Notes: generated by a model from the letters alone, not told the origin. 64,000 bases of DNA from Hirschia baltica ATCC 49814 (GCF_000023785.1 NC_012982.1:2976001-3040000); one strand, 5' to 3'. Positions 35,304 to 45,460 are shown, counted from the first letter of the stretch. Numbers and translations: made by a program.

Positions 35304-35951
35304 TTACTTGTCTGATAATAAAAATTTGATTGCACTTTTCATGACTTCAACAACGGCTTCTCGATCCATCGGCGGATCACTGGGCACTCGCATTGCTAGC
35401 CCACTAAACAACGCGAAAATACACTCGACTTTTGCCGCTGCATTCTTCACACCCAGTTTAGTTTCTATGTTATCAATGAATCTCTCGCGTGATCGCTGCT
35501 CATATTCTTGTACGATAGCAGCAATATCTGGATTACGTTGTGTCTCAGCAAAAATTTCACGTGACAACATAGATTGAAACGGGTCCGTTTTATGACACAC
35601 ACCTTCATTTACTTTGCTCAGTAAATTTTCAATCAAATGCTCGCCATCAACATCAAATAAAGTTCCAAATTTCTCTTCCCGAGCCACGAACTCACGTTCC
35701 ACTATGGATGCAATGATATCACTTTTATTTGCAAAGTAATGATAAATGTGCCCCGGGCTCATTTCTGCTCTTTTAGCAATTGCAGCCATTCCCGCATTGT
35801 GAAAGCCGCTCTCGACAAAGCATGCGCTTGCGGCATCAAGTATCTGATCCTTCCGCTGATCTTGCTTAGAAATGCCACAATCTTCTGAGTGAGAATTAAA
35901 ATTCATATTTTTTTTGACTATTTTTGACTTATTAACATTGTAATGAGACAT
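35304..35951 (-). CDS. TetR/AcrR-family repressor of the RND efflux operon
   Basis: A 215-residue regulator, with a TetR HTH in DQRKDQILDAASACFVESGF and KRAEMSPGHIYHYFANKSDI and a C-terminal ligand domain. It is divergent from the RND operon with only 81 bases between start codons, and a perfect TetR-like palindrome lies in that gap. It is very likely the local repressor of the pump, as for AcrR. Confidence 0.88.
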   Translation of the reverse strand: MSHYNVNKSKIVKKNMNFNSHSEDCGISKQDQRKDQILDAASACFVESGFHNAGMAAIAKRAEMSPGHIYHYFANKSDIIASIVEREFVAREEKFGTLFDVDGEHLIENLLSKVNEGVCHKTDPFQSMLSREIFAETQRNPDIAAIVQEYEQRSRERFIDNIETKLGVKNAAAKVECIFALFSGLAMRVPSDPPMDREAVVEVMKSAIKFLLSDK

Positions 35952-35969
35952 AAGCTCCCATAAATAGAA

Positions 35970-35979
35970 TGAACGTTCA
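35970..35979. promoter_or_regulatory. Palindromic operator TGAACGTTCA in the TetR/RND divergent promoter
   Basis: TGAACGTTCA is a perfect ten-base palindrome, 19 bases before the TetR start and 54 before the efflux operon. It is a classic TetR-type operator position for repression of both genes. Confidence 0.6.
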
Positions 35980-36032
35980 AACTATTTAAGCAATATGTTA
36001 TAAAATTCAGACCAGTCAAGGCTCCCTCCCCT

Positions 36033-37262
36033 ATGGTTAAGAAACATTTTTTTCCTACTAAGCGTATAACGACACTTAGCAGTGTGTTGGTATTAGCGTT
36101 GGGCAGTCTAGCTGTAGCTAGCTGCGGACAGGAAAGTCACAATTCCACAGCAGAAGCAGCTCCAACACCAGCACAATCTGCAAAACCTGTAAAAACAATT
36201 TCTGTAACTTCTCAAACAATTGAAGACCAAACAGAAATGCCAGCTCGCACACACGCCTTTGCAGAGGCTGAAATTCGTCCACAAGTAACAGGATTGATAA
36301 AAAAGCGTCTGTTTGAAGAAGGTGCTAATGTCAAAGAAGGCCAAGCCTTATATCAGATTGAAGACACTGAATATGTAGCTAGAGTCGATAGTGCCAAAGC
36401 AGAATTAAGTCGTTCAGAAGCGACGATTGATATTGCTAAACAAAATGAGGCCCGCTACACGGAACTTATTAAAAGCAACGCCGTCAGCCAACAAGAATAT
36501 GACGAAGTTGTTTCTATTCGCAAGCAAGCCGAAGCTGACTTGGCGGCCAAACGTTCTGCACTCACACAGGCTCAAATAGATCTAAAACGTACCAAGGTTG
36601 TATCTCCAATCAATGGACGTATTGGACGATCAAGTGTGACAGCAGGTGCGCTGGTAACTCAAAACCAAACCACTTCTTTGGCCCGCGTTCTCCAACTTGA
36701 TCCAATTTATGTAGACCTCGCGACATCTAGTTCTGAAGTTTTGAAATATAAACAAGATGTCCAAGCAGGGCGCATTCAAACAAATGCAAACAAAGCTATT
36801 CCTGTAAGCATCGTATATGAAAATGGTGACGTCCACTCATCACCAGGTGAACTGAAATTTTCTGAAATCAGTGTAGATGAAACATCAGGAACAGTTATTC
36901 TTCGTGCGATCGTGCCAAACCCAGATAATCTGCTAATGCCCGGCATGTATGTTAAAGCCAGAGTATCTGCCGGACAACGCGATAATGTCATTCTAGTTCC
37001 CCAATCAGCAGTGTCACGCACACCACGCGGCGAGCCTTATGCAATGGTTGTTGATGATAACGGTCTTGCAGAAACAAGAATGCTTACCCTTGCAGGCGCT
37101 TCTGGAAACAATTGGATTATTGAAAGTGGATTGGATAGTGGCGACAACTTAATTGTTGATGGTCTGCTAATGCTTAGATCAGGCATGCCTGTTCAAGCGG
37201 TCAACCCAGACAACAATGCCATTGCCTCCGCCGAATCTAATTCCCCCTTAAAAGAACAATAA
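36033..37262 (+). CDS. RND efflux periplasmic adaptor (membrane fusion) lipoprotein
   Basis: A 409-residue AcrA/MexA-type adaptor. The lipobox is VASC (Cys about residue 30). The hairpin and lipoyl regions are visible (FAEAEIRPQVTGLIKKRLFE, then KVVSPINGRIGRSSVTAGAL), as is the beta-barrel part (LLMPGMYVKARVSAGQ). It links the inner-membrane pump to the outer-membrane factor and is the first gene of the three-gene efflux operon. Confidence 0.92.
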   Translation: MVKKHFFPTKRITTLSSVLVLALGSLAVASCGQESHNSTAEAAPTPAQSAKPVKTISVTSQTIEDQTEMPARTHAFAEAEIRPQVTGLIKKRLFEEGANVKEGQALYQIEDTEYVARVDSAKAELSRSEATIDIAKQNEARYTELIKSNAVSQQEYDEVVSIRKQAEADLAAKRSALTQAQIDLKRTKVVSPINGRIGRSSVTAGALVTQNQTTSLARVLQLDPIYVDLATSSSEVLKYKQDVQAGRIQTNANKAIPVSIVYENGDVHSSPGELKFSEISVDETSGTVILRAIVPNPDNLLMPGMYVKARVSAGQRDNVILVPQSAVSRTPRGEPYAMVVDDNGLAETRMLTLAGASGNNWIIESGLDSGDNLIVDGLLMLRSGMPVQAVNPDNNAIASAESNSPLKEQ

Positions 37263-37283
37263 AACACAGGCTCACATTTCAAA

Positions 37284-40200
37284 ATGGCCAGTTACTTTAT
37301 CGACCGCCCCGTATTTGCGTGGGTAATAGCGATTGTCATCATGCTTGCAGGTGCCCTATCGCTAAACAGCCTCCCTATTGCCCAATATCCAGATATTGCC
37401 CCAACAACGATCACTATTAATGCCACATACCCCGGGGCATCCGCCAAATCTATTGAAGATTCTGTCACTCAAACCATTGAGCAACAGATGACAGGTTTGG
37501 ATGGCCTTGATTATATGACGTCGACATCTAGCTCTTCTGGGACGAGCTCGATCACGCTTACCTTCAAAACAGGAACAGACCCTGACACTGCACAAGTGCA
37601 GGTGCAAAACAAACTCGCACTTGCCACCCCACTCCTACCCAATGCAGTGCAGCGTCAGGGTGTAACGGTAAATAAAGCTGCATCTGGATTTTTGCTTGTT
37701 GTTGGTCTGACTTCACCTGAAAGCACATACGACACTGTGGATCTTGGTGATTTCGCTAAAACTCAATTGATTGATGATGTTAGCCGACTAGATGGTGTTG
37801 GTAGTATACAATTATTTGGATCTCAATATGCTATGCGCATTTGGCTAGATCCACACAAACTCAACAAATTCAAGTTAATGCCAAGCGATGTTATCGCTGC
37901 AATTCAAGCACAAAACTCGCAAATATCATCTGGTTCGATTGGTGGATCGCCTTCAGTTGAAGGACAGGAAATCACAGCAACAATTACGCTTCAATCACTT
38001 CTCACAACAGCAGATGATTTTAAGAAGCTCCTCATCAGATCGAGTACCGAAGGTACACCTATTTACCTAGAAGATGTGGCACGTGTAGAAAAAGGCGCTG
38101 AAACATATTCTTTTGAAGCACGCTTTAACAGAGCGCCTGCCGCTGGATTTGCTGTCTCACTCGCCACAGGAGCTAACGCTTTAGACACCGCCGAGCTAGT
38201 TCGGGCACGCGTGCTAGAATTAAGTGAAAACTTCCCAAGTGATATCGAAATTGTATTTCCCTACGATGCCACGCCCTTCATCAAAGAATCTATCAGTGCA
38301 GTTGAACACACCCTGCTTGAGGCCATTGTACTGGTTTTCTTAGTGATCTTTGTCTTCTTACAATCGCTAAGAGCATCTTTCATACCTATGATCGCTGTTC
38401 CGGTGGTTCTTTTGGGAACTTTTGCAGTTCTCGCGCTGTTTGGGTATTCAATAAACGTGCTGACCATGTTTGCCATGGTGCTAGCCATCGGCCTTTTGGT
38501 CGACGATGCGATTGTTGTCGTAGAAAATGTAGAGCGCGTCATGGAGGAAGATGGCCTATCGCCCATTGAAGCTACACGTAAATCCATGAAGCAAATCACT
38601 GGTGCGCTTATTGGTATTGCGGTTGTACTTTCTTCCGTATTTATCCCCATGGCTTTCTTTCCAGGATCGGTTGGCGTCATATACCGTCAATTCTCGGTTA
38701 CGATTGTCTCTGCTATGACACTTTCTGTTATTGTTGCGATTGTTCTTTCCCCAGCTCTTTGTGCAACAATCCTGAAAAACACTCACGGCAACAAATCAAA
38801 ACACTGGATCAACAAACCAGGTGATATGTTCAATACCGGTTTCCGCAAACTGGAAAACGGATACACTCACATGGTTGATCGGGTTATCCGTCGCCGTTGG
38901 ATCTTTGTAGGTATATTCATAGTTATCAGTGCGATTGCAGGGATAAACTTCAAGAGTTTGCCAACTTCATTTCTTCCAGATGAAGATCAGGGAATGGTTA
39001 TGACACTAGCCCAACTGCCTGTTGACGCCAGTCAAGAGCGCACTAGAGCAGTGATGGACCGCCTTGGAAAATACTACATGGAAAAAGAGGGAGACAACTT
39101 AAAAGGTGTCTTTACTGTTGCAGGTTTCAGCTTTGCAGGAGCTGGACAAAACATGGGAATGTCTTTCCTTCCTCTAAAAGATTGGGAAGAACGCCACGGT
39201 CCGGCAAATAGCGCGCAGAGTATTGCTGGTCGAGCAAGTCAAGCGTTCGCTGGCGACGTTGAGGCCATGATCTTTGCCATCACCCCTCCCCCTATCCGTG
39301 AACTAGGTAATGCCAGCGGATTTGATATGTATCTTCAAGATAAATCCGGTATTGGTGGTTCTGATCTCACAAATGCCCAAATGCAACTTTTGGGCATGGC
39401 AGCACAAGAACCAACTCTTATGGGCGTGAGACCAAATGGTATCTCAGATAGCCCACAATTTAATGTTGGAATTGACTATCAGAAAGCAGCATCTTTGGGT
39501 GTTCAGCTCTCCGATGTCACCAATGTTATGTCAGTTGGATTTGGTGGAACTTATGTCAATGACTTCCTCGACCGTGGACGTATTAAGCGCGTTTATGTGC
39601 AAGGTGATGCCGCCTACCGTATGCAACCCGATGACTTTGGAGAGTGGCGCGTTCGTAACGCATCGGGCGAGCTAACTCCTATTGAAGAAATCATCTCAAC
39701 AGAATGGGCTTTTGGTTCACCACAGCTTAAACGCTTTAACGGCCTACCAGCCTTGAATATCCAAGGGGCTGCAACCCCGGGGACAAGCTCTGGAGATGCA
39801 CTCAACACTATGGAAAGTCTTGTCGATCAACTTCCTGGAAATTTAGGAATAGCATGGTCAGGCTTGAGTGCTCAGGAAAAACAGTCTGGCAATCAAGCGA
39901 CTTCTCTCTACATATTGTCAGTCTTGTTCATCTTCCTGTGTCTTGCTGCTCTTTATGAAAGTTGGACAGTTCCTATTGCTGTTCTGCTTGTTGCTCCACT
40001 TGGTATCACCGGTGCGGTCGCTGCTGCTCATCTAACGGGTCTTGCAAATGATGTTTTCTTCCAAGTGGGAATCCTAACGACAGTTGGTCTTGCTTCTAAG
40101 AACGCTATTTTGATCATCGAGTTTGCGAAATCACTTGAAGAACAGGGTAAAGAATTGGTCCAAGCAACTTTGGAAGCCGTTAAAATGAGATTGCGTCCAA

Positions 40201-40415
40201 TTTTGATGACATCTCTTGCATTTGGATTTGGTGTTTTACCACTAGCTTTGGCAACCGGCGCAGGTGCCGGTGCACGTATCGCTATTGGTGTGACCGTTCT
40301 AGGCGGGCTAATAGCTTCAACAGTGTTTGCGATCTTCTTCGCTCCGCTCTTTTATGTTGTTATTCGTAAGCTTACTGGCGGAAAATCCCTCTCTTCAGAA
40401 GGTCAAACAGTATGA
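37284..40415 (+). CDS. RND efflux pump inner-membrane transporter (HAE1 family)
   Basis: A 1043-residue AcrB/MexB-type proton antiporter with 12 helices and two periplasmic loops. Hallmarks are the N-terminal FIDRPVFAWVIAIVIMLAG, the proton-relay Asp pair in IGLLVDDAIVVVENVERVM, FIPMAFFPGSVGVIYRQFSV and the C-terminal GLASKNAILIIEFAKSL. It exports hydrophobic and amphiphilic compounds. Its stop overlaps the outer-membrane factor gene by four bases (ATGA). Confidence 0.95.
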   Translation: MASYFIDRPVFAWVIAIVIMLAGALSLNSLPIAQYPDIAPTTITINATYPGASAKSIEDSVTQTIEQQMTGLDGLDYMTSTSSSSGTSSITLTFKTGTDPDTAQVQVQNKLALATPLLPNAVQRQGVTVNKAASGFLLVVGLTSPESTYDTVDLGDFAKTQLIDDVSRLDGVGSIQLFGSQYAMRIWLDPHKLNKFKLMPSDVIAAIQAQNSQISSGSIGGSPSVEGQEITATITLQSLLTTADDFKKLLIRSSTEGTPIYLEDVARVEKGAETYSFEARFNRAPAAGFAVSLATGANALDTAELVRARVLELSENFPSDIEIVFPYDATPFIKESISAVEHTLLEAIVLVFLVIFVFLQSLRASFIPMIAVPVVLLGTFAVLALFGYSINVLTMFAMVLAIGLLVDDAIVVVENVERVMEEDGLSPIEATRKSMKQITGALIGIAVVLSSVFIPMAFFPGSVGVIYRQFSVTIVSAMTLSVIVAIVLSPALCATILKNTHGNKSKHWINKPGDMFNTGFRKLENGYTHMVDRVIRRRWIFVGIFIVISAIAGINFKSLPTSFLPDEDQGMVMTLAQLPVDASQERTRAVMDRLGKYYMEKEGDNLKGVFTVAGFSFAGAGQNMGMSFLPLKDWEERHGPANSAQSIAGRASQAFAGDVEAMIFAITPPPIRELGNASGFDMYLQDKSGIGGSDLTNAQMQLLGMAAQEPTLMGVRPNGISDSPQFNVGIDYQKAASLGVQLSDVTNVMSVGFGGTYVNDFLDRGRIKRVYVQGDAAYRMQPDDFGEWRVRNASGELTPIEEIISTEWAFGSPQLKRFNGLPALNIQGAATPGTSSGDALNTMESLVDQLPGNLGIAWSGLSAQEKQSGNQATSLYILSVLFIFLCLAALYESWTVPIAVLLVAPLGITGAVAAAHLTGLANDVFFQVGILTTVGLASKNAILIIEFAKSLEEQGKELVQATLEAVKMRLRPILMTSLAFGFGVLPLALATGAGAGARIAIGVTVLGGLIASTVFAIFFAPLFYVVIRKLTGGKSLSSEGQTV

Positions 40416-41818
40416 GCAAACAAAACTCCTTAATGCTTGCCGTTACAGGTACTAGCCTTCTTGGTGGATGTGCGAGCTTGGCTCCAACATATGATCCAAG
40501 CACTCCGCCCATCCCAACGGCTTTGCACGAAATTGAGCAAAAAGAAGACACTGCGCAACTATTAGAATGGGAAAAAGTATTCACTGCCCCCCAACTAAAA
40601 GAGCTTATCGATATTGCTTTGGTGGAAAATCGTGATTTACGAGTCGTTGCAGCAAATGTGCGGGCATCACGCGCACAATATGGCATTTCAAGCTCAGCAA
40701 GATGGCCCTCTTTAACAGCAGCCAGCAGCGTGACGGAAGGCGATACATTCGAAAATGACGCTTCTACAATTGCACAATCAAGCTTCTCCGATAGCAATTC
40801 ACTCACTGTAGGTGTTTCTAGCTATGAACTCGATTTTTTCAATCGAGTTGGAAATCTAAGTGAAGCTGCATTGCAGACTTGGCTTTCAAGTGCGGAAGGT
40901 GAACGTAGCGCCAAAATCCTTCTAGTGGCGTCTGTAGCTGAAAGTTGGATATCGCTTGCATCCAATCAGCGCCTATTAAACCTCGCACAGGAAACAGCGA
41001 ACAGTCAGCTAGAATCCTTAGAGCTCACACAACGCCGATTCAATTCTGGTGTTGCTAATGAACTTGATGTGCAGCGCGCTGCTTCTAGTGTGTACACAGC
41101 GCGGGCTGAAGCTGCGCGGCTAAAAGCCGTTGTGCGGCAAAACGTAAACGCACTTCGCCTATTAGTTGGTGCACCTTTACCAGAAGATGTCGTTGAAAAA
41201 GCAGACCTTTCTGCTGCTCCAACGACCGAAAACCTATCTTTTGCTCAGTCTTCTTCTGTTTTGCTCGGTCGCCCAGATATCATGGCAGCGGAACACTCAC
41301 TTCTAGCTGCAAATGCCAATATTGGAGCAGCACGTGCCGCTTTCTTCCCATCCATTTCTCTGACAGGATCTGTAGGCTATCTTAGCGGAGATTTGAGCGA
41401 TCTAGTAAAAGCGACTTCAGGCGGCTGGAGTATTGGCCCAAGCATATCTCTCCCCATTTTCGATGGCGGCAGACGCAGTAGTGCTTTAAAGGTCAGCAAA
41501 GCTCAACAAGAAGCTGCATTGGCAGGATATGAATCTGCTATCCAGTCAGCCTTCAAAGAAACAGCTGATGCACTTGCGTTAGCTGATACTATTGATGAGC
41601 GTCTGGATGCTTTGGAAAAACTGGTAGAAGCTAACCACTTAACATTGGAGTTATCCAATGCCCGTTTTTCTACAGGAATAGATAGTTATCTATCTGTGCT
41701 AGATGCACAAAGAAATGACTATGCCGCCCAACAATCACTTATCTCTAGCCAAACTGATAAAGCTTTGAATGCTGTTTCAGTTTTTAGAGCTTTAGGTGGA
41801 TGGGCAAGTTCCGAATAG
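40412..41818 (+). CDS. Outer-membrane efflux lipoprotein (NodT/OprM family)
   Basis: A 468-residue TolC-type factor with lipobox LLGGC (Cys about 20). Two repeated helical-barrel halves are visible: LTQRRFNSGVANELDVQRAA in the first and LELSNARFSTGIDSYLSVLD in the second. The LLGRPDIMAAEHSLLAANAN motif is typical of NodT proteins. It completes the tripartite pump. Confidence 0.93.
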   Translation: MSKQNSLMLAVTGTSLLGGCASLAPTYDPSTPPIPTALHEIEQKEDTAQLLEWEKVFTAPQLKELIDIALVENRDLRVVAANVRASRAQYGISSSARWPSLTAASSVTEGDTFENDASTIAQSSFSDSNSLTVGVSSYELDFFNRVGNLSEAALQTWLSSAEGERSAKILLVASVAESWISLASNQRLLNLAQETANSQLESLELTQRRFNSGVANELDVQRAASSVYTARAEAARLKAVVRQNVNALRLLVGAPLPEDVVEKADLSAAPTTENLSFAQSSSVLLGRPDIMAAEHSLLAANANIGAARAAFFPSISLTGSVGYLSGDLSDLVKATSGGWSIGPSISLPIFDGGRRSSALKVSKAQQEAALAGYESAIQSAFKETADALALADTIDERLDALEKLVEANHLTLELSNARFSTGIDSYLSVLDAQRNDYAAQQSLISSQTDKALNAVSVFRALGGWASSE

Positions 41819-41844
41819 AAATTCGAATACATTTCAATAATAAA

Positions 41845-41881
41845 AAGCTCCCCCAGTCATCACACAACTGCGGGGAGCTTT
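41845..41881. terminator. Bidirectional terminator after the efflux operon
   Basis: AAGCTCCCC (41845-41853) pairs with GGGGAGCTT (41872-41880). T-rich tracts lie on each side, so it can end both the efflux operon and the convergent glycosidase operon. Confidence 0.85.
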
Positions 41882-41924
41882 ATTTTAACATGTTAAACTT
41901 TGAACTTCCGGCAATAAAAAGGCG

Positions 41925-42893
41925 TTATTTCACCTGTTTTAGCTTTTCGAAAGTTTCTCTATCCACTTTAAAAACAGTACCGTGTCTTGTGCCTTCAGGG
42001 AAGTTTATTTGATCGCTGAGATCTTCCCAATTTACGAGATCCTTTGAACGTGCACCAATCATTTTGTGCTCCATATAAGCATCGTAATAAACATAGACCA
42101 TGTCATCAATTTTGATCGCTGTTGGCCCCTCAACCCAGACACCCTCCGGTGAAAATGGCGCGGACGCCTCACTATATGGCCCCTGTGCATGTGACGCTGT
42201 TGCGATACGGATATTTTTCATTGGCTCTGGTCGTTTTGTTTCATCCTTGATAAACATCACATAGCGGTCACCATCTTTAAGAAGCGATCCATCAATTGAT
42301 ACGAACCCACCATCATAGAAAAGCGACGTATCTGAATAGGTTTCAAAATCTTTGGTCTTCGTAAAATAGACTCTGTGATTTATGCCAACCCCAAGCGTAG
42401 AACGAATATCTCCTCGATCTTCTGTTTCCAGAAACTTACCCGGCACAGCAGACGACCAAAAGATAATGTATTCTTCTGCCTCGTCATCATAAAAAATTTC
42501 AGGTGCCCAGCTATTTAAAACATCTGGCTCGTGGGCCATCACTGGCAAAATAGTTTGCTCGCTCCAATTTATAAGATCATCTGAATGAGCAATCCCGATA
42601 TTGTTTTCCCACCACCCTGTTGTCCATACCATATGATAACTTCCATCCGGCCCCTGTATGATGCATGGATCACGCATCAATTTACCACCAATTTGAGGCT
42701 CTAAAAAAGACTTGTCATCATTTAATGCAGTCCAGCTCAGCCCATCTTCGCTATAAGCAAAGTGAAGCCCTGTCTCACCGTCATTTCTAAAAGAAGAAAA
42801 CAACAAAACATCATCTTTTTCTTCAACATTTTGCGCGGGGCCTGCACTGCACGAAGTCAATGCGAGTGCAACTAAAACCAATAGATATTTCAT
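41925..42893 (-). CDS. Lipoprotein glycoside hydrolase, GH43-like five-bladed propeller
   Basis: A 322-residue protein with lipobox ALTSC (Cys about residue 15-16). The fold is the five-bladed propeller of GH43/GH117-type enzymes: DDVLLFSSFRND, the catalytic-base Asp in MRDPCIIQGPDG, DLINWSEQ, and the probable general acid Glu in NSWAPEIFYDDEAEEYIIFW. GH43 enzymes remove arabinose, xylose or galactose side chains from pectin and hemicellulose. The start at 42893 is chosen because the longer frame to 43025 lacks a signal peptide and runs into the neighbouring gene. It is co-directional with the larger lipoprotein glycosidase upstream and probably co-transcribed. Confidence 0.78.
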   Translation of the reverse strand: MKYLLVLVALALTSCSAGPAQNVEEKDDVLLFSSFRNDGETGLHFAYSEDGLSWTALNDDKSFLEPQIGGKLMRDPCIIQGPDGSYHMVWTTGWWENNIGIAHSDDLINWSEQTILPVMAHEPDVLNSWAPEIFYDDEAEEYIIFWSSAVPGKFLETEDRGDIRSTLGVGINHRVYFTKTKDFETYSDTSLFYDGGFVSIDGSLLKDGDRYVMFIKDETKRPEPMKNIRIATASHAQGPYSEASAPFSPEGVWVEGPTAIKIDDMVYVYYDAYMEHKMIGARSKDLVNWEDLSDQINFPEGTRHGTVFKVDRETFEKLKQVK

Positions 42894-42930
42894 AGGCTTC
42901 TTCCTCCAAATTTTTGTAATTTCCTCGCTC

Positions 42931-45249
42931 TTACGGCAAGGGTTGAATATCCTCAAAACGTATCTTCCAACTGCCATCATCAGGAAAGCCAGGTGTAACA
43001 CCCGAAGCGCCATCCCAACCTGCAACCATAAGCGCTACAGCCGTAAGCAAAGAACCATTTGAGGGAAAATACGTGTCAGCATTTTTCGAGTAACCATGGC
43101 TACCCAAATGATATCGCGGAGTCATACCTGTGATACCAAATTGATTGTTAGCTGCGTCCATCACAAGATAATCAAGGGCTTTATCAGGCAACCCAAGACG
43201 CGTTGCAGTCATGGCCATCATTGGAAAATCCCATCCCCAAGTTTGACGAAAATCCCATAGTGCATCTACTTTTTTCAAAGTTTGGCGCATCATATCATCA
43301 TCCACTTTGCCACCAGGAATCAGACCCGTTGCCATCAAAAATGAAGGATGATCGCGATTAAGACACGACATATCAGGTGCCTCACCGGCCGCTTCCAAAC
43401 CACCTTCTATACCTTGCCCACCAGCACAACTAGGACGGTCAACACTCTTCCAAAAATCAGGAAGGTCAGACGTCGGCAAATACACGCCTTCAGAAGTTGG
43501 CAAGGGCGAAATTTTTGACAGCACATCATCCCATTGCTCATTGCGTTCTAAACCAAGTCGCTCTCGCCAAGTTTGGGCCATGTCCAAACCCCAAGCGAAG
43601 TAGGCTACTTCAAAAGTCGGGTTCTCAGTCTTGTGAATGTCGTAGACTTCTTGCACAGGCACAATCGGCGCGCCTATGACATACTCTCCGAGATCCGCAT
43701 TCCATTTAGGATAAGTCGCGAGCAAGTCTGCTGTTTCTAAAACCACTTCTTTATAGCGCTCAATCGTTTCAAGAGTCGGCTCATTGCGATAAGCAAGTTC
43801 AGCGAGATAGATAGGGTGAGGCTGTTGCCACATAATAAACGGGTTTATGGCACTTGGACTTTCAATCGCATTATCGCCCGTCATTTTAGGCCACCAAGCC
43901 CCCGCTCTTTTATAATGAGCAGCTCTAGCTTTGGCTGTATCCAATGTCTTATTGTACCAATCAAGGCTGTCTAAAATTTGCTCTGATCTGTTCCACAATA
44001 AAAAATGCGCGACGTGCCAAACATGCATTTCATGATGAAATTTTCCATTCCAGCTATTGGAATACAAGCCTTCTTCTTGTGGAATGAAAGCTCCACCAGT
44101 ATTCACCGCCGCTAGATATTGCGATAATATTATTCGGCGTTCCAGCTCAGAGGCACGCGGATCAGTGCTTCCTGTAAAATCGACAATCCCACCTGTCTGC
44201 CAATAATTTTGCCAACCCTCTGAAACTGCTAACGCCGCCTCTTCAAACTCAATTTCTGGAGCAATCTCTTCTTGGGAAACAGCATATTCCAATGTTAATT
44301 GAATTTGCTCCGCATTATTGCCTACACGCAAAACAAATGTGTGAGGCCGTACTTCTTCAAAATGCCCCTGCCCTGATAATTTGGCTTTTGTTACATATGT
44401 CGCCCCATCAAGCGTACGATAGAAAAGCGTTGTCTGATCATCAAGAACTTCCATCACAGTCTTATGCTGATCTGATTTCTGCCATTCTGCAGGATCTGGA
44501 TTGAGCTTTGAATTCACATACGGAAAAGCAACCTGAACACTTAAGTCTTGAGAAGAAACCAACTCAGAATTAATAGACGTAATTACCATATCCCGATCGG
44601 GGTGCACACTTGTCTCAACGTCTACAGCTTTACCCTTGAAAGAAAATGTACTTGAAGCAATACCCTTCCACAAATCAAGATTTTGAGCTGTTTCGCTGAC
44701 CTCATCAAACTTTATGGGCGCGTAGTCCTCACCACTCTTAGCAACAAATGAAATCTGTCCGAGTGAATAACGGTGTGGGTTTTCACGCATATAGCTAATC
44801 GCAGGGTTTTTATCTATTTCAGCCCAATCAAGGAAATATGGATACTCATAGGTTTCATCTCCGACGGTGATTGGACGATATGTATCTTCTAGCTTATAGC
44901 CTTCAGGGTTTGGGAAGCTGTGCCATGCCCATTGCGCCTGCGTGATCAAAGGCGAATGCGCACTGTATTGATCACGAAATGACTGTAATCCCGTGATATC
45001 AATCGCCATAGCAAAGGAACCATTTCCTAGCATCAGTGGAGCTTTTGGATCTACGGAATCAAATGCCACATTGTGTCTGGAAACAAGTGCCTGACGATCA
45101 ATCGGGGCCACTGCTGATTCAACTGTTGGAACTTCTGTTTTTATTTCCGCGCTATCGCAAGCACCCAGTACAGCAACGAAACAAAGCACCGATATCCCGC
45201 GATACAAATTCTTTAAATTGCAACAAACTTCAACACAATGGCCAAGCAC
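42931..45249 (-). CDS. Lipoprotein (alpha/alpha)6-barrel glycosidase-like protein
   Basis: A 772-residue lipoprotein (lipobox VLGAC). The second half has the six-hairpin barrel pattern of GH65/GH95-like enzymes (NSWNGKFHHEMHVWHVAHFL, then WDFRQTWGWDFPMMAMTATR), and an N-terminal beta-sandwich precedes it. A strong GGGGAGGT lies six bases before a GTG at 45249, which makes that the better start; an in-frame ATG at 45270 would include the Shine-Dalgarno sequence as coding. The precise activity is not recognisable. Its place beside rhamnose catabolic genes, with no GH78 or GH106 in the window, makes rhamnose release a possible job. Confidence 0.7.
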   Translation of the reverse strand: MLGHCVEVCCNLKNLYRGISVLCFVAVLGACDSAEIKTEVPTVESAVAPIDRQALVSRHNVAFDSVDPKAPLMLGNGSFAMAIDITGLQSFRDQYSAHSPLITQAQWAWHSFPNPEGYKLEDTYRPITVGDETYEYPYFLDWAEIDKNPAISYMRENPHRYSLGQISFVAKSGEDYAPIKFDEVSETAQNLDLWKGIASSTFSFKGKAVDVETSVHPDRDMVITSINSELVSSQDLSVQVAFPYVNSKLNPDPAEWQKSDQHKTVMEVLDDQTTLFYRTLDGATYVTKAKLSGQGHFEEVRPHTFVLRVGNNAEQIQLTLEYAVSQEEIAPEIEFEEAALAVSEGWQNYWQTGGIVDFTGSTDPRASELERRIILSQYLAAVNTGGAFIPQEEGLYSNSWNGKFHHEMHVWHVAHFLLWNRSEQILDSLDWYNKTLDTAKARAAHYKRAGAWWPKMTGDNAIESPSAINPFIMWQQPHPIYLAELAYRNEPTLETIERYKEVVLETADLLATYPKWNADLGEYVIGAPIVPVQEVYDIHKTENPTFEVAYFAWGLDMAQTWRERLGLERNEQWDDVLSKISPLPTSEGVYLPTSDLPDFWKSVDRPSCAGGQGIEGGLEAAGEAPDMSCLNRDHPSFLMATGLIPGGKVDDDMMRQTLKKVDALWDFRQTWGWDFPMMAMTATRLGLPDKALDYLVMDAANNQFGITGMTPRYHLGSHGYSKNADTYFPSNGSLLTAVALMVAGWDGASGVTPGFPDDGSWKIRFEDIQPLP

Positions 45250-45303
45250 AGACTGACCTCCCCAGATCATCTTTTAATAATTATTGCGATATCGCTAACA
45301 CTT

Positions 45304-45330
45304 AAAGTTCCACATTTCAATACAGAACTT
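45304..45330. promoter_or_regulatory. Candidate IclR-type operator upstream of the glycosidase operon
   Basis: AAGTTC (45305-45310) and GAACTT (45325-45330) form a dyad with a 14-base centre. The left side, read on the minus strand, is AAATGTGGAACTTT, matching two other sites in this locus. A minus-strand TATAAT lies upstream at 45356-45351. Confidence 0.42.
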
Positions 45331-45460
45331 CACAATGTAGGATTTTAATAATTATACACTTAGCTGCAGCGGCTGATCAGGATACTTTAAAATACAAGAC
45401 AGCACATAAGACAATCTGTAAATTAAGCACGACAACAGAAAGAAATTCGCATATATTCAA

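Noticed and set aside
42893-43025. An N-terminal extension of the GH43-like protein
   Set aside because: The extra 44 residues come from the neighbouring gene's sequence in another frame, and the lipoprotein signal starts only at 42893.
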